Below are positions 34,076-45,701 of a stretch of DNA of 64,000 bases, piece by piece; the stretch's first letter is position 1; each line of letters starts with the position of its first letter. The translations under genes and the position numbers were made by a program. The stretch lies in contig JBBCBC010000017.1 of assembly GCA_037126765.1 (NCBI GenBank), positions 19,831,916 to 19,895,915 of the forward strand, read 5' to 3'. This DNA comes from Stenogyne calaminthoides. Lineage: Eukaryota > Streptophyta > Magnoliopsida > Lamiales > Lamiaceae. Below the pieces are notes generated by a model, which was given only the letters and a program-made list of their open reading frames with translations, was not told the DNA's origin and did no database searches.

Positions 34076-35040
34076 TATCTACATTAATCTGCATTTTGGC
34101 GGGACAAATTGTTAAAATAAAATTTCTTAGAGAAAGCGGTTATAATAGGTTGTCCAAGAATATTATCCCGTTTTGGACAGTTGTTAAAAACCGTTGTGTC
34201 AAAAGGGTGGGTTTGGACAACGGTTTTATCAAGATTTACAAAAGTTTGGCTTGGGCAATGGTTTATAACAAATTGTCCAATTGATAAGATTGGACAAATG
34301 ATTTATAAACCATTTATCTAACTTTTTTTTAATAATTTCTTTTATTATGTTAGATAGACAATGATTTATAAACCATTTGTCCATTCAATATCTTTTTTTT
34401 TTAATAATTAATTTATATTTTAAAAATCCTATAATAAAATCATAAACCAAAACTTATATATACGTCCAATACCATAAACCAAAAATCCTATAATAAAATC
34501 ATAAACCAAAAATCCTATAATTAAAACCATAAACCAAAACTTATACCACTATAATATATATACATCCAATACCAAAACATCAAATAAATAAACATACACA
34601 TCATGAAATAAATAAACATACACATCATAAACATATATATACGTCCAATACACCAAAAACATGAAATATATATCATCAGAAATATATAATTTAATTACAT
34701 GCTATCAAAAAACTTCAAACAACGATCACTCAATATCGTATGAATATAAGAATCGATTGTAAAGGTACCCCGTCCAATATTTTTTCCATTTCTCCAGTCT
34801 TTTTTTAGAGTAAGACTTGAGCTCACGTTCATAGACAAACTGCAAACAACTAATCAATCAATATAGTATAAATTTTTATTCAATCAATAATAATTTCAAT
34901 AAATCGATAAATTGACTTACATTGAGAGGAATGTTCGTTAGAGAAATGTCATTTGGTTTTTCACAACTCATATCATTTTTTTTAGAAAAGTCTGAATAAG
35001 GCAACATCATCTTCTTGAAAAATAGCTTCCATATATGTAT
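34076..35040 (-). mobile_element. CACTA 3' end fragment with last exon of the Ulp1-type gene
   Basis: In reverse it carries a degenerate terminus near 34076-34110, subterminal GGACAA(C/T)GGTTT repeats to about 34390, the family's AT-rich tract (34420-34700), the last exon (RELKSYSKK, near 34740-34835) preceded by an intact acceptor GCAG, and part of the preceding exon (LTNIPLN, to about 34950). From there similarity to the 3475-6084 gene fades. It may be the 3' end of the element whose 5' end is at 50079, since both are in the same orientation. Confidence 0.75.
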
Positions 35041-35042
35041 TA

Positions 35043-37240
35043 GGTGGGTCTAAGCTTGGTCATAATAATGAATTTTCTCTTGTAGCAAATAAACTTGGTA
35101 GTGTACTAGCACGAAGAAAAATCAACCTAGTATACGGAGGTGGTACACTTGGTTTGACAGGTAATGTTGCTTTCATGGCATCCGTTGGAGGGTCTAAAAT
35201 TCTAGGAATTGTTCACAGTGCTATTAAGAGATTTATTGGTAATACAATGGGTCAGGAAATAGAAGTTCCATCCATACTTGAAAGGTTGCCAAAAGTGTTG
35301 GAACATTCTGATGCATTCATAGCTCTTCCAGGTGGACTTAGTACCTTGTAAGATATTTTTCATATTGTTTCTTGGTTATCATTAACTATTCATTCAAAGC
35401 CTATTGGAATTTTGAACATTCACTACTACACATTTGAGCTTGGAGAGCTCCACTTGGACAGCCCTTTTTTCGAATAGCTCTCCAAGTGGTCTCTTGGAGA
35501 GCGGTTCTATTAAAAAAAAAAATGGTTAAAAACCGATTTGTCCAAGATCAAATCTTAGGCGGTTCATAATCATTTTGTGCAAAAATCTTGGAGAGCGGTT
35601 TTGAACCATTTGTCAAATAGAAGCTTGGAGAGCGGTTCATAACCGCTCTCCAAGTGAATTTTTTTTTTTTTTATAAAGCTTGTATTTTTTGTTTTGTTTT
35701 TTTGTTTAATTTAATATTTTTTTGAAACTCCCTTACATCTATTTTCCAATCTTCTCTCTCCTACTTAGCATTATCCAAATTCCTACTAATTAAATTCTTA
35801 ATTTTCTCATTATTTTACAATTTTTTTATTTCTAATTACACTAATCTTATTTTAAGTTTTAACTTCCAAAATTTCTAACTTTCTCATTATTAAATTTCCA
35901 GATCCAATGTTATTTAACCACTCTAAAAATTCACTATCTCTTTTTTCGTAGTTCTTTTATTATTCTACGTTTTTTTATTTTTAATTAAAGTTTAATTAAA
36001 ATTTCCAAATCTAATCTTAATGAAATTAATAATTTCTTTAAGAATTCCGCTTAACAAGTGGGAACATGTACTAGTTAACTTCTAAAATCCTTCATTGTAT
36101 TTTCTCTCCTCCCTCGTGTAACACTCTTTTCCATTCACATTAAATCACGGAAAAAAATTTGAAAGCCTCTTAAACAATTGTCTCTCTTCCATCCAACTTT
36201 AATAAATATTACTCACAAATATTAAATCATTGGCAGACAAATCAAATTCAAAGTTAGTTGAAAAAAATGGATTGAACCAAACTCATTTTGACTAAAAAAC
36301 CATAAAAATAAATTTATGGACACTGTAAAAGAAAACCAAAACTCGTTGAAATTAGAAAGATGCCACTGTTGTATTTGAAATTCGCCGGTCAATTCAAAAG
36401 TTAATTTTAATTAAATTTTGTAAAGTACAAGTAAAAAATATAATTTTAATTTAATTTAATTTAATTTAAATTTAAATTTATATAAAAAAATTATTATATA
36501 AAAATGTGATTGAATTAATAAATAAGATAATTGAAATAAAGAATTTTAAAAAAATTGTAAGAAAAAAATTTTTTAGAACATATAGAATTAATTTCATTAA
36601 GTAAACGAAGAAAGAAAGTGCCCGGCGGAATTGATCCCATTCCAGCGCCCAAGGTCCGTGTTAGGTCCCCCATGGGAGCGAATAATTGCCTCAATTAATT
36701 GGGAGGCTTGGTGGCTTATATATGAGATGCTTGGTGGGTCTGTGCCTAAAAAACATTTTTTTTAAAAAAAATATATATTAGACAGCGGTTGAAAACCCCT
36801 GTCCAAGTGAGGAATTTGGACAGCGGTTAAAAACCGCTATCTAAGCTGCAATCTTGATGCAATGGTTCAAAACCATTGTCCAAGTCTTGTTCTTGGGCAA
36901 TGGTTTTTATCAATTTGTCCAAGCTTGATAAATTATTACTTGGAGAGCGGTTATATATTTCTCTCAAGGTCATTTTTCACAGTTGTTCAAGCCCAAATGT
37001 GTATTACTGATTAATGGTTTTTATGATGGGCTACTAACTTTTTTAGATCATGCAGTACACCAAGGTTTCATGGCAGAGCCGATACGTCAACTCCTCATAA
37101 TAGATTTCGATCCAGAACAATTAATTGAGAAACTCCAGGCCTTTGAGGTTACATATATCACAATTGCTTCTCAACTAGATTGGTTTGGCGACCGTGGTAA
37201 AAAGAGAAAGGTTGATTTAGATTTACGGCTCTCACTTTAA
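35043..37240 (+). pseudogene. LOG: LOG-like cytokinin riboside 5'-monophosphate phosphoribohydrolase, intronless, stop codon and transposon insertion
   Basis: LOG enzymes release active cytokinin bases from their nucleotides in the cytosol. The frame from 35043 lacks the first residues and reads GGSKLGHNNEFSLVANKLG, VYGGGTLGLTG, GGSKILGIV, HSDAFIALPGG and LSTL, then TAA at 35349 where the family has Glu of PGGxGTxEE. Past the stop the same frame continues DIFHIVSWLSLTIHSKPIGI up to 35420. A small CACTA then intervenes, and the frame resumes at 37013 with NGFYDGLLTFLDHAVHQGF and EQLIEKLQAFE to a stop at 37240. Plant LOG genes have several introns, and none is seen across about 180 codons, so this is probably a retrocopy. 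The loss of the motif Glu and the GT to ST change make it inactive. Confidence 0.88.
35421..37009. mobile_element. Non-autonomous CACTA, 1589 bp, TSD ATT, inside the LOG pseudogene
   Basis: Left end CACTACTACACATTTGAGCT; right end inversely CAGTAATACACATTTGGGCT. ATT flanks both sides (35418-35420, 37010-37012), the 3-bp duplication of CACTA elements. Left subterminal repeats are mostly GGAGAGCGGTT (35436-35660), right ones mostly GGACAGCGGTT (36781-36990). The AT-rich interior has no transposase; a GC-richer patch lies at 36615-36700. Confidence 0.92.
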
Positions 37241-37420
37241 AAAATATATTATTTTTCTCAGTGTGTATGTTTCAGGTTTGCTTCATTCAACTTCTTTTTT
37301 TTTTTGGGACCAAGTAATATCTTCTAATTCCTTAAACACCAATTTTTAACCATTGTGGACAATGTTTCGGTTAGGTTGGGAGGAGGGGATTAGTGAATAT
37401 CCATTTCATAAAAAAAAAAA

Positions 37421-37566
37421 GGATGGCAGAGTAAGGGGTAAAACAACCCTTGAGACGCATCGAAATCACACACAAACTTAGAGGATTTCCATTTACTTTT
37501 TATTTTATTTTATTAAAAAAAAAAGAGAGAGATGGCAGAGTAAGGGGTTTACCCTTGAGACGCATA
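37421..37566 (+). repeat. Direct repeat of about 36 bp
   Basis: GATGGCAGAGTAAGGGGT followed by ACCCTTGAGACGCAT occurs at about 37421-37463 and 37531-37566, each preceded by a poly(A)/AG run. The cause is unknown. Confidence 0.6.
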
Positions 37567-37599
37567 AAAAATGCAAACTTATTCGGCTTACTTGAACTC

Positions 37600-38901
37600 C
37601 TTAACTTCAATATGTGCAATTGAACAAACTTGACACATTTCCTTTCTAATTAAATCAAGTACTATCTAATAGTTGTTTATAAGTCATCCTCATCTGACAC
37701 ACACACAGTGACTAAAGATTATGGGTTGTAAATTGAATAATTCTACCAACCTCCCTGTTTTGCAAATGGTTGCAATTATTTGCTTGGGTTAAAAAAAAAA
37801 TCTAATAAGATTTATATTAGAGTATTTCAATTCTTGTTTAGTGGATATAAACCCGCCCTGTGAGAATTTGTGCCTAAATATTATACTTGAACATTCTTTC
37901 TTGGTGTTATACTCTATCATGAACTATGTTCTTTAGAACTTGTCTTGAATCTGTCTCTATCACTTTGTATGCATACATGAGAATGATGAAGACACTTAGG
38001 ATTTACCTCACTTTTCCTATAAAGCCTACCTGAATTTTATCCCTTAGTGAACCCCCTTGAGCGTAAATAACTTTTATTTTGTGATTAAACCACATTTTGA
38101 GCTTATAAATTGAAATTAATTCATGATTGTCCATCGTCAAGGAATGTGTAACTTGAATTATTCTTGTAGTTGTGGTTTGAAAATAAATGAGTTAAGTATG
38201 GGAGAATGGAAAAGAAATGGAAAATGCAGTTTGTATATAAAAAAAAATTTGAAAAAAAAAAAGAAAAAAAAAAGGAGTGCAGTTCAAGAAAAATGATGTG
38301 GAAAGGTGAATGATGGAATTGAAGAAAAAAAAAGATGTGAATAAACACAATTATTTTTACATAGGTAATTTATTGTTACACATCACCATGAGTTAAAGAC
38401 CAGAGCCAAATATGTTCCTACCCTCACCCTAAGCCTCATTACAACCAAATAAAGACCTTCTGACTTATGTTGCATGTATTGTTGATTGATTGATAGATGT
38501 ATAACCAAGCTTATGGTAGAAATATTCATGATTCAGAGTCTGAGCGTAAACACTAGCCACTTTGAGATATGTGAGAAGTGAGAGATCCACTAGTAAGAGT
38601 TGTTTGCTCTAATGAATATCTTATAAAAAAAAAAAAAAAAAAAAAATAACCTGTCAATGAAGTTGTTAACCTTAGTAAAACATTGAGATAGTAGAACCAT
38701 ACCTTTCAATCACTTAACTTGAGCACAATAGAGGATGACTATTAAACTATCTATTTATATAGTATTCGATTTTGAATAGTTTTGAAATGCGATAGTTTGT
38801 TAATTTGGATGTATTAGAAGAAGGAATTGGTAATAAAGAATATTAGAAATTTATGTCGCGCTTTTATCACTAGGGACTAGTAATAAGCTTGTTGGGGGGT
38901 A
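37600..38901 (+). other. Probable 3' untranslated region of a Gypsy-like retrotransposon
   Basis: Non-coding DNA before the LTR, with purine-rich runs (38240-38335), CCCTAAGCCTCATTACAACC (near 38425) and, next to the LTR, TTGGGGGGTA. From memory such blocks resemble the region upstream of the 3' LTR in Athila/Tat-type elements. No coding domain remains to confirm it. Confidence 0.4.
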
Positions 38902-40242
38902 TGATTAGTGTTTCAATATGTATTTATTATATCTGTTTCATGTGTTATTTTGGTATATTATTTGTAGCATTTTCATATATAATTTCATAAGTATAATGTA
39001 ACATAACTAGTAAATGTATTGTTTGATTGTTGAGGTCATAACTTGAGTTATACTTATCCAAATTATAGGATATTGATGTTGTTGGACACCTAAGACAATG
39101 TACTAAAGCTATAAGTTTTCATATTAGTTCAATCTTGCAAGTTTGGGGTCCAATTATACTCAAAAAGTATAGACTACATTGTTGTCCAGATTTTGAATGA
39201 GTTTTGATCCAAAATACATTTTCGTATTTGGACAATATCTTGAGCTATACTAATCCAATTGACCCAATTCCAGTTGAATTGGATCACTAATCCATTGAGA
39301 TACAAGTTATCTTCAGGTTTAAAAGGTCAAAAACATCGGCATAAAGGGTGAAAAGTAGAATCAATGTAAATGTTAAATTTGTCAACAAAAGTTGCTACCA
39401 AATCTGAAGACAGTTTGAGTTACCTCACCATTTCTGTCATAAATCTCAAACTACAAATCCAATTTCTGACATTTTGGTGTCCTTAGAAATCTAATTCAAA
39501 GGCCTACAGTTCTTATTCAGGGAGAAAATCAAGATCTGGACGGATAGAAGGCTGAAAAAGTCAATCTTTGTAGGCTGCCAAATTGAGTACAAAAGTCCAC
39601 AATGTACAAACTTGAGGCCTATATAAAGGGCTCTTTGTTAACCCTTGAGAGGCATCCAATTCATCAAATTCTTGTAATATATCTATCATGAGTCTAGTAT
39701 TTCTCTCAAATAAAATGAGTTGTGCTTGTATTAGTATGAGTAGCTAAGTGTTTTGCTAGAGCTAGGGATGAAGCTTTAGTAAAATACTAGTAATGTTCTT
39801 GGCTTGTCAATAAAGATCTTCAAAGGTATAATCTTTATAGTTATTTAATGAATTATGTTAAAGGTTTTGTTATGTTGAGACTTTGATTTGTTGTAGACAT
39901 ATTGGCACAATGAATTCTTAGCCTTACATATCAATAATTGATTTCATAAACTCATTAAGTTAACTAAAAGGAAATCTTCATAATTCTCTAAGTGCTTAAC
40001 GTTTTATCTTCCAATTGAAATAACTTGATTGTTAGATTTCAATTGAGTTATCAAAGATAGCCAAGACTAACTCTAGTGTTTTACTTAAAGTGGAATCCAA
40101 AGCTCTAGTATTTCAAACATTATATAAACCCTTGAAATATTACCTGCTAGTTGACATCTTTTCTTCCAAACCTCCCTGTGGTTCGACACTCGGACTTCCG
40201 AGAAATTTTATTACTTGAGACAAACCTACACTTGGGTGTACA
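38902..40242 (+). repeat. LTR of a Gypsy-like retrotransposon
   Basis: Probably starts TGATTAGTGTTTC just after the G-run at 38892-38899. It carries TATATAAAGG at 39624-39633, AATAAA signals near 39709 and 39812, and ends in CTCCCTGTGGTTCGACACTCG ... CACTTGGGTGTACA, a known style of plant Gypsy LTR 3' ends. The exact ends are uncertain by a few bases. It abuts Copia integrase sequence. Confidence 0.55.
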
Positions 40243-40245
40243 ACT

Positions 40246-43200
40246 TCAAGAGTTATCATCTTACCAAGTTGCTTCTCTACTTCAGCCTTAAACTCTTTGA
40301 ACTTCTCAAAAGATTCAAATTTGTGTTTCATAAGATATACATATCAGTATCTCGAGAAATCATCAGTAAAAGTGATGAAGTATCCGAAGTGACCCCTAGA
40401 TAGAGTGGACAATGATCCACAAACATCTTTGTAGATCAACTCTAGAACTTCTTTGGCATGCACCCCTTGTTGGGGAATTAATTGCCCGGATCTATTCGGG
40501 ATGAATATTTAAATACAAATTTAATTCTAACAATTATTACTAGCATGAATTAATCCTATATTAATTCAAATAATAACACAACAACAAATCATGCATATAA
40601 ATAGTTCACATAAATCCTACGCATGCGGAATTACAACGGGTTTACGTGAACTAACCTCTCGGAGTGACAACCGTTGAGAAGATGGATCCCGCTCACACGA
40701 ACACACCAAAAGACCTTCTCAAGTATTCCCTTATCCTTGTTCAACAATCCGGTGGTAGGAACTCGCGAACAATTTAACAAAAGGAAAAATAAAATTATGT
40801 TGCACCACCTTTGTGGATTTCTAATTTTTCCAACACATAGAATTGCACTTGGGGATGAAACATTCATCCCCTATTTATAGAGAGGGTGGTGATCGAAAAT
40901 TGTGTGTGTGAATAAGATGGAAAAATCTTTTTCTTGGTCTACAAGAAATCTTGAATATATCTAATATATTCTTTTCTCCATATTTAAAATATTCCACAAA
41001 AATTTCACCTCCTCTTGTTATGGAATTTTCGAAAAAAAATATAAGGCCAAAATTTCCAAGATTGGGATCTTCTTGAATCTATGAGATATTCTTGTATTCC
41101 AAGAATACATATCTTCCATAATATTTTTTCAAGAAAATCTTTCCTTCCTTATTCTTTCATTGTTTTTGAAAGTTTCAAGATAAATAGCCAAGTGGGAGAT
41201 TTCTTGAATTTAATGAGATAAACTTGTATTCCAAGAATACTTATCCTCATTCCATAACAAAATTCAAAGAAAATCTCTCTCCCTCTTTTATTTATCTATT
41301 TTCGAAAAATAGGAAAAATAGGCAACAATAATTTATTTCATTTTTAAACAACTTTTTCAGTTATTGGACATTATGTTTGGGCTACTTGAGGGACCTTTAG
41401 GAGAATTAAGATTGGACCTTCTAATGGACTTTGAATATCTAATATTGAGCCACAATATTATTTAAGCCCATAAATATTAATTAATCCCACTACATAATTA
41501 ATATTGCACTATCCATCTTAACCCATATTACTGTTAATATAGCTTCCGGTTATTTTTTCCCGTGTTTAAGATTATCTAGCCCATTAATTAATTCAAGCCA
41601 CTGAAATAGCTTTCCATTAATTAATATCTTTTGTCATTGGTCAAGGAACGGTTCAACATTATTATCCATACCGGAAACTAATTCCACTTGCAAGATTTGG
41701 TATGATAAATCTTATGAACCTCCCAAGGGGGCAAATCGAACAAGCGTACTTGCACACGATTCTTCGTATTAAATCTTAGCAATCGCATGTGACCAATAAT
41801 ATTGTCCAAGATATAAAGTATTGAATCTCATTGATTCTCTACCCGTCATAAGTCAAAGCAATAATTACTAACCACACACGAGCCTATTTAAGGGACGAAG
41901 ATTAAGAAATAACGAACCACTGAGGTCTAATTCTTCCTAATTCAGTGCTGAAGAATTTATCCTCCTGTAGGTCCTATTCAGTGCATCAGTCATGCACTAG
42001 TGCAATCTCTTGGTCAAGACAAGCCAATCTGAGCCTTACACTTCAACCTTTCACGATGGATTGTTCATTTCCATCTAGGTCGTGAACAATGTACTTTTAG
42101 TTACAAGGGACTGTTAATTTAATCTTCTGTGATCTGGTATCACTAAATTAACTACAATGTAACATGTACTGTTTATTGAACAATTATGCAGTAAATTTAT
42201 GTAACATTCAATGATATTTAAAGCATCAGTGATAAATAACTTATTTCAGTAAACAAGACAGAAATTCAGTTTGGTTATACAAAGTAAAAGCATACTTTCC
42301 AGTATAACCCAAACACCCCTTTCCCAGAAAATGGTATGTTGATCATCTTGTCCATGAGATAAGATTCACAATCTCCATAAGACTCACAGTCGAATGGGGT
42401 TAAGTAGTCTAACTTTCTTAACCTTGCAATTCTTTTCTCGTTTACATGATCAAGTCTATAATGCCATAAGTAAGTCGGGTTTTCATGATTACTAAGTTTG
42501 AGTCTTTTATTTTGTATATTAAGAACATTATATCCACAATGCAATAAGTATAAACCATTCACCATAGGGAATTCCCATAACCCACACCATTCAACGTGAA
42601 ATAACAATTATTATCACTAAAATGGAAGGAATAACCCTCAATGTTCAACATGGGAATGGAAATTATTTTGCGAGTAATAGGAAGAACGAAATGACAATCA
42701 TTAAGTTCTAATCTAAAACAAATGGTAAGTCTAACACATAAGTCTCACACGTTCAGTTAGCAACTCTTGCTTCATTTTCACATGTCAGACGACTTCACCC
42801 GCCCTAACTGCCCTAAGACACATGAGCCCCTTCACATTCGTAAAAATATGTGAGCCATATCAGGTATCTAATACCCAACAATTAGCGCTATCTGTGGATA
42901 TGTCTATCTTAATAACAAACATACATGTTCTAGTGCCAGAAGCACCCAGTGCCTTCCTTTTAGCAACCAGAACCTTATAATCCTTCTTCCAGTGCCCTCT
43001 TCTACTATAGTAGAGGCACACATCCTTGTCTATCCGCTCCTTCTTTTGAACACCATCTTAGTGATAGTGAACTCAAAAGTCTTGAGCACGTTGTGATGTT
43101 CAGGCATGGTCGCATCCGTCTTATTCATATTGTTGTTCGCAATGAACCCAGAATATGAATCCGGAAGCGACTGGAGGATAGCATAAATGAAAACATTGGT

Positions 43201-43665
43201 CTTTTAGCTCAATGCCTAAATACCAAGTTTATCAATTAGGCCTATCATCTTAAGCACATGAGGTGAAATCTTCTCTTCTTTAGCTAGTCAGCATCTGAAC
43301 TGATCTCTCATCACTTCATAAATCTCAAAACGAGATTCAGAATCAAAGAGATCCTTCAGATGCTTGAGCATTTCGAAGGGACCCATTTCCTCGTGTTGCC
43401 TTAACCAAATTGGGAGTCATGCCGAGCAACATCACACACTGAGCCTGGGAAGCATCCTTTTGATGCTTCTTCCGACATTCTTCTTCGTCAAACGTGGGTC
43501 GCCTCGTGAAAATCTTGAGGGTAACGGATCGGGATTGGCGTGTCCAACACGTACTCAATCTTTTCTTGCCTTAGCACCAAACACATGTTTCGGTGTCAGT
43601 CCAGAAAATTTGGCCTAGCCAATTTGTTTGTTTCCAAAACACATCTCAATAACAGTTATACATTT
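40246..43665 (-). pseudogene. Copia gag-pol remnant (gag, zinc knuckle, protease, GAG-pre-integrase, integrase start)
   Basis: Gag starts near 43665 and reads LRQEKIEYVLDTPIP after frame correction, then HVLKMIGLIDKLGI and VFIYAILQSLPDSYSGFI. The zinc knuckle near 43010 (YYSRRGHWKKDYK) has lost Cys residues. The protease motif WVLDTGYGSHIFTNVKGL lies near 42880. GAG-pre-integrase (TYLWHYRLDHVNEKRIARL, CESYLMDKM) runs to 42316, where a solo LTR interrupts IPFSGKG. Integrase resumes below 40468 with ELIYKDVCGSLSTLSRG and YFITFTDDFSRY, ending at KHKFESFEKFKEFK...EKQLGK. Many stops and frame changes are present. The catalytic DDE is incomplete and reverse transcriptase is absent. Confidence 0.88.
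40468..42315 (-). mobile_element. Solo LTR, family A copy 4, perfect 5-bp target duplication
   Basis: Plus-strand ends are TGTTGGGGAATTAATTGCCC and AGTATAACCCAAACA. CCCCT flanks both sides (40463-40467, 42316-42320). 1848 bp, TATA box at 40872-40879 on the minus strand. The perfect duplication and full length suggest it is the youngest of the four copies, or the best preserved. Confidence 0.93.
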
Positions 43666-45686
43666 CAACTAACCAAGAGAAATAAAATAAAACGGGAATT
43701 AAACACATAATTCATATGATCAATATTCAGGAATCAAAATAAACATGACCTTTCTTTTGTGTTTATTTTGTCTCCATTATTTTCGCATACTAAACGACCT
43801 CATCGGAAAAGTACGAATTTATATCAAATATAAATTATAATGGACTAGGATCCACATTACTACTATCATAATCCCAGTGAGGGCTGATCATTACAATAGC
43901 ATAACTGGTAGGTCTCCAAACCAATTGCAAAACTGCAATTCCTAGTTTGTCGAACCTAGTTCGACTGATGTCCCTTACTCTTTGTTCCCCGCGAGAGCTA
44001 GCGAAACAAAGTTAAGTTGGTTTACAACCATCAAGCGGCGACATTACATGTCCCTATAAAAGTCCCGTTAGATGTAGATCCGAGCAAAAGATGAGGGTCT
44101 TTAAGTACTCATTGGAACAAAATCTCCGGTTTACTTTTAATTTTGATGGAAGACATCTTATCAAATTAATGAGAAAACTATATTTTAGTGAGGAACGTTT
44201 TAAAGGCGGGGTATTAATTGCTTAATCGAGATCCAACATGTTAATCTACATCACATTTGAGCAATTATTGGGCGCCGCCTACCCAAACATGATTTACACT
44301 GACTAACATTTATATGGGCGCCGTCTACCCAAACAATTAATACGGTCCGAAAATTATTGGGCGCCGCCTACCCAAACAATTATAATGCGGACTGTAAATG
44401 CATTAACAAATTATTCAATTTAGTTAACCAAGTGGGATTTAGTAGCCCTTTTAAAATTTCCCGAATTTCAAAATCCAATTTTAAATTCAATTTTAAAATT
44501 ATTAAATAATTAATCCAATTAATTATTTACTTATTGGTCCAACCAATTATCCATTTTCGAAATTAAATATTTTATAATAATTTCCAAAAAAAAATTAATT
44601 ATTTGTTGTTTAGGGGCTCAGGTGCAATTTCCAAAATGGCACGGGAGGGCCTGTCTCAAATCAAACTTGCAAAACAGCCCTCCTACATCACCGTCCAAAT
44701 TCGACAGCATCCAATCTGTAATTCGGGACAATCAATTTTCCTAAAACCCAACCAAAATTCTTATCAATCACAGGTAATTTCAGAATTAATCTAATTAATC
44801 CATCACATAACAGTCCAACTGTAGCAATTGAAAAGAACAGAAGAACAACGGAATCGACGAGGCTAGCAACAGGTCAGCGCGGCACGTCCGTAGCACCGCC
44901 ATCTACAGGGCGGCTTCGAAGAACCAGAAACAAGCATAAAACTCTTGAGGCTCGACGAACCACCGTCTAAGAGTGCCAAACGGGTCACCCCGTGTCTCTA
45001 TTGAGCGCACACGTGCGTTGTTCCATTGAACAGAAGAGGAACACCAACACCGCCAGTCCACGCATCACACCGCAGCCGCAAGAGACGATGAGAATCCCCG
45101 TCGAGATGGAGATCACGTCGCCTCATCGGTTGCAGGCAATTTGCGAGACGAAGAACGGGTTGAATCCCAAATCGGAAGGAGCGACGAATTCGACGAATCA
45201 GACAAAATGTAACCTCTTCAGCAATCGACGAGATGGGTCATCTCCTTCGCGATTGGGATCGAATCCCGCCGCCTTGAAGGAGGTTCCCATCAGCTCCGCT
45301 GGAAGCGCGCGGTTTCGCTTCGAGTTGCATCGCCGCGAATCAAGGCCCCCGCCGCGCTGAAGTAATCGGTCCCGCGCAGCCGTCACGAGGCTTGGCGAGT
45401 CATCGCCGCCTTGAGCGACGCCGTGGGTTGCGAATCTCAGTCGAGCGGCACTCGACTGTGGCGAACAAATTAGGGTTTTCAGGAACAGGTGACGCGAGCA
45501 AGATGACCCCAAAAGGAGAATTGGGAAAAATACACATATACACACATATAATATCCCAAACAAAATATCAAATAAGTGCACACACGCACCATATTAATTC
45601 AATCGGTGTGGTCGTTCATCGGTCACACCCCAAGATTTAAAAAAATATTAAATCCAATTCAATTAGCAATTAAATCAAGAGCCTGA
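43666..45686 (-). other. Long Copia leader with GC-rich gene-like part
   Basis: The distance between the primer-binding site and gag is about 2 kb, longer than I expect for Copia. 44850-45500 is GC-rich and contains ATTAGGGTTTTC, CGTCGAATTCGTCGC and other stretches resembling a plant 5' untranslated region or first exon. The open frame on the minus strand (45198-45581) has no recognised domain. 43700-44600 is AT-rich apart from the GGCGCC repeats. Confidence 0.5.
44273..44395 (-). repeat. Three copies of a GGGCGCCGCCTACCCAAACA motif
   Basis: GGGCGCC(G)CCTACCCAAACA-type blocks occur at about 44274, 44319 and 44363, preceded by ATTATT or TATAT. The spacing is about 45 bp. Each carries the palindrome GGCGCC. 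The role is unknown. Confidence 0.8.
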
Positions 45687-45698
45687 GCTCTGATACCA
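45687..45698 (-). other. Copia primer-binding site
   Basis: GCTCTGATACCA on the plus strand is TGGTATCAGAGC on the element strand, a few bases after the LTR end CCAACA. Confidence 0.9.
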
Positions 45699-45701
45699 CT
45701 G

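Noticed and set aside
45198..45581. 127-residue open frame in the Copia leader
   Set aside because: No domain recognised; opposite-strand frames are also open, as expected from GC content.
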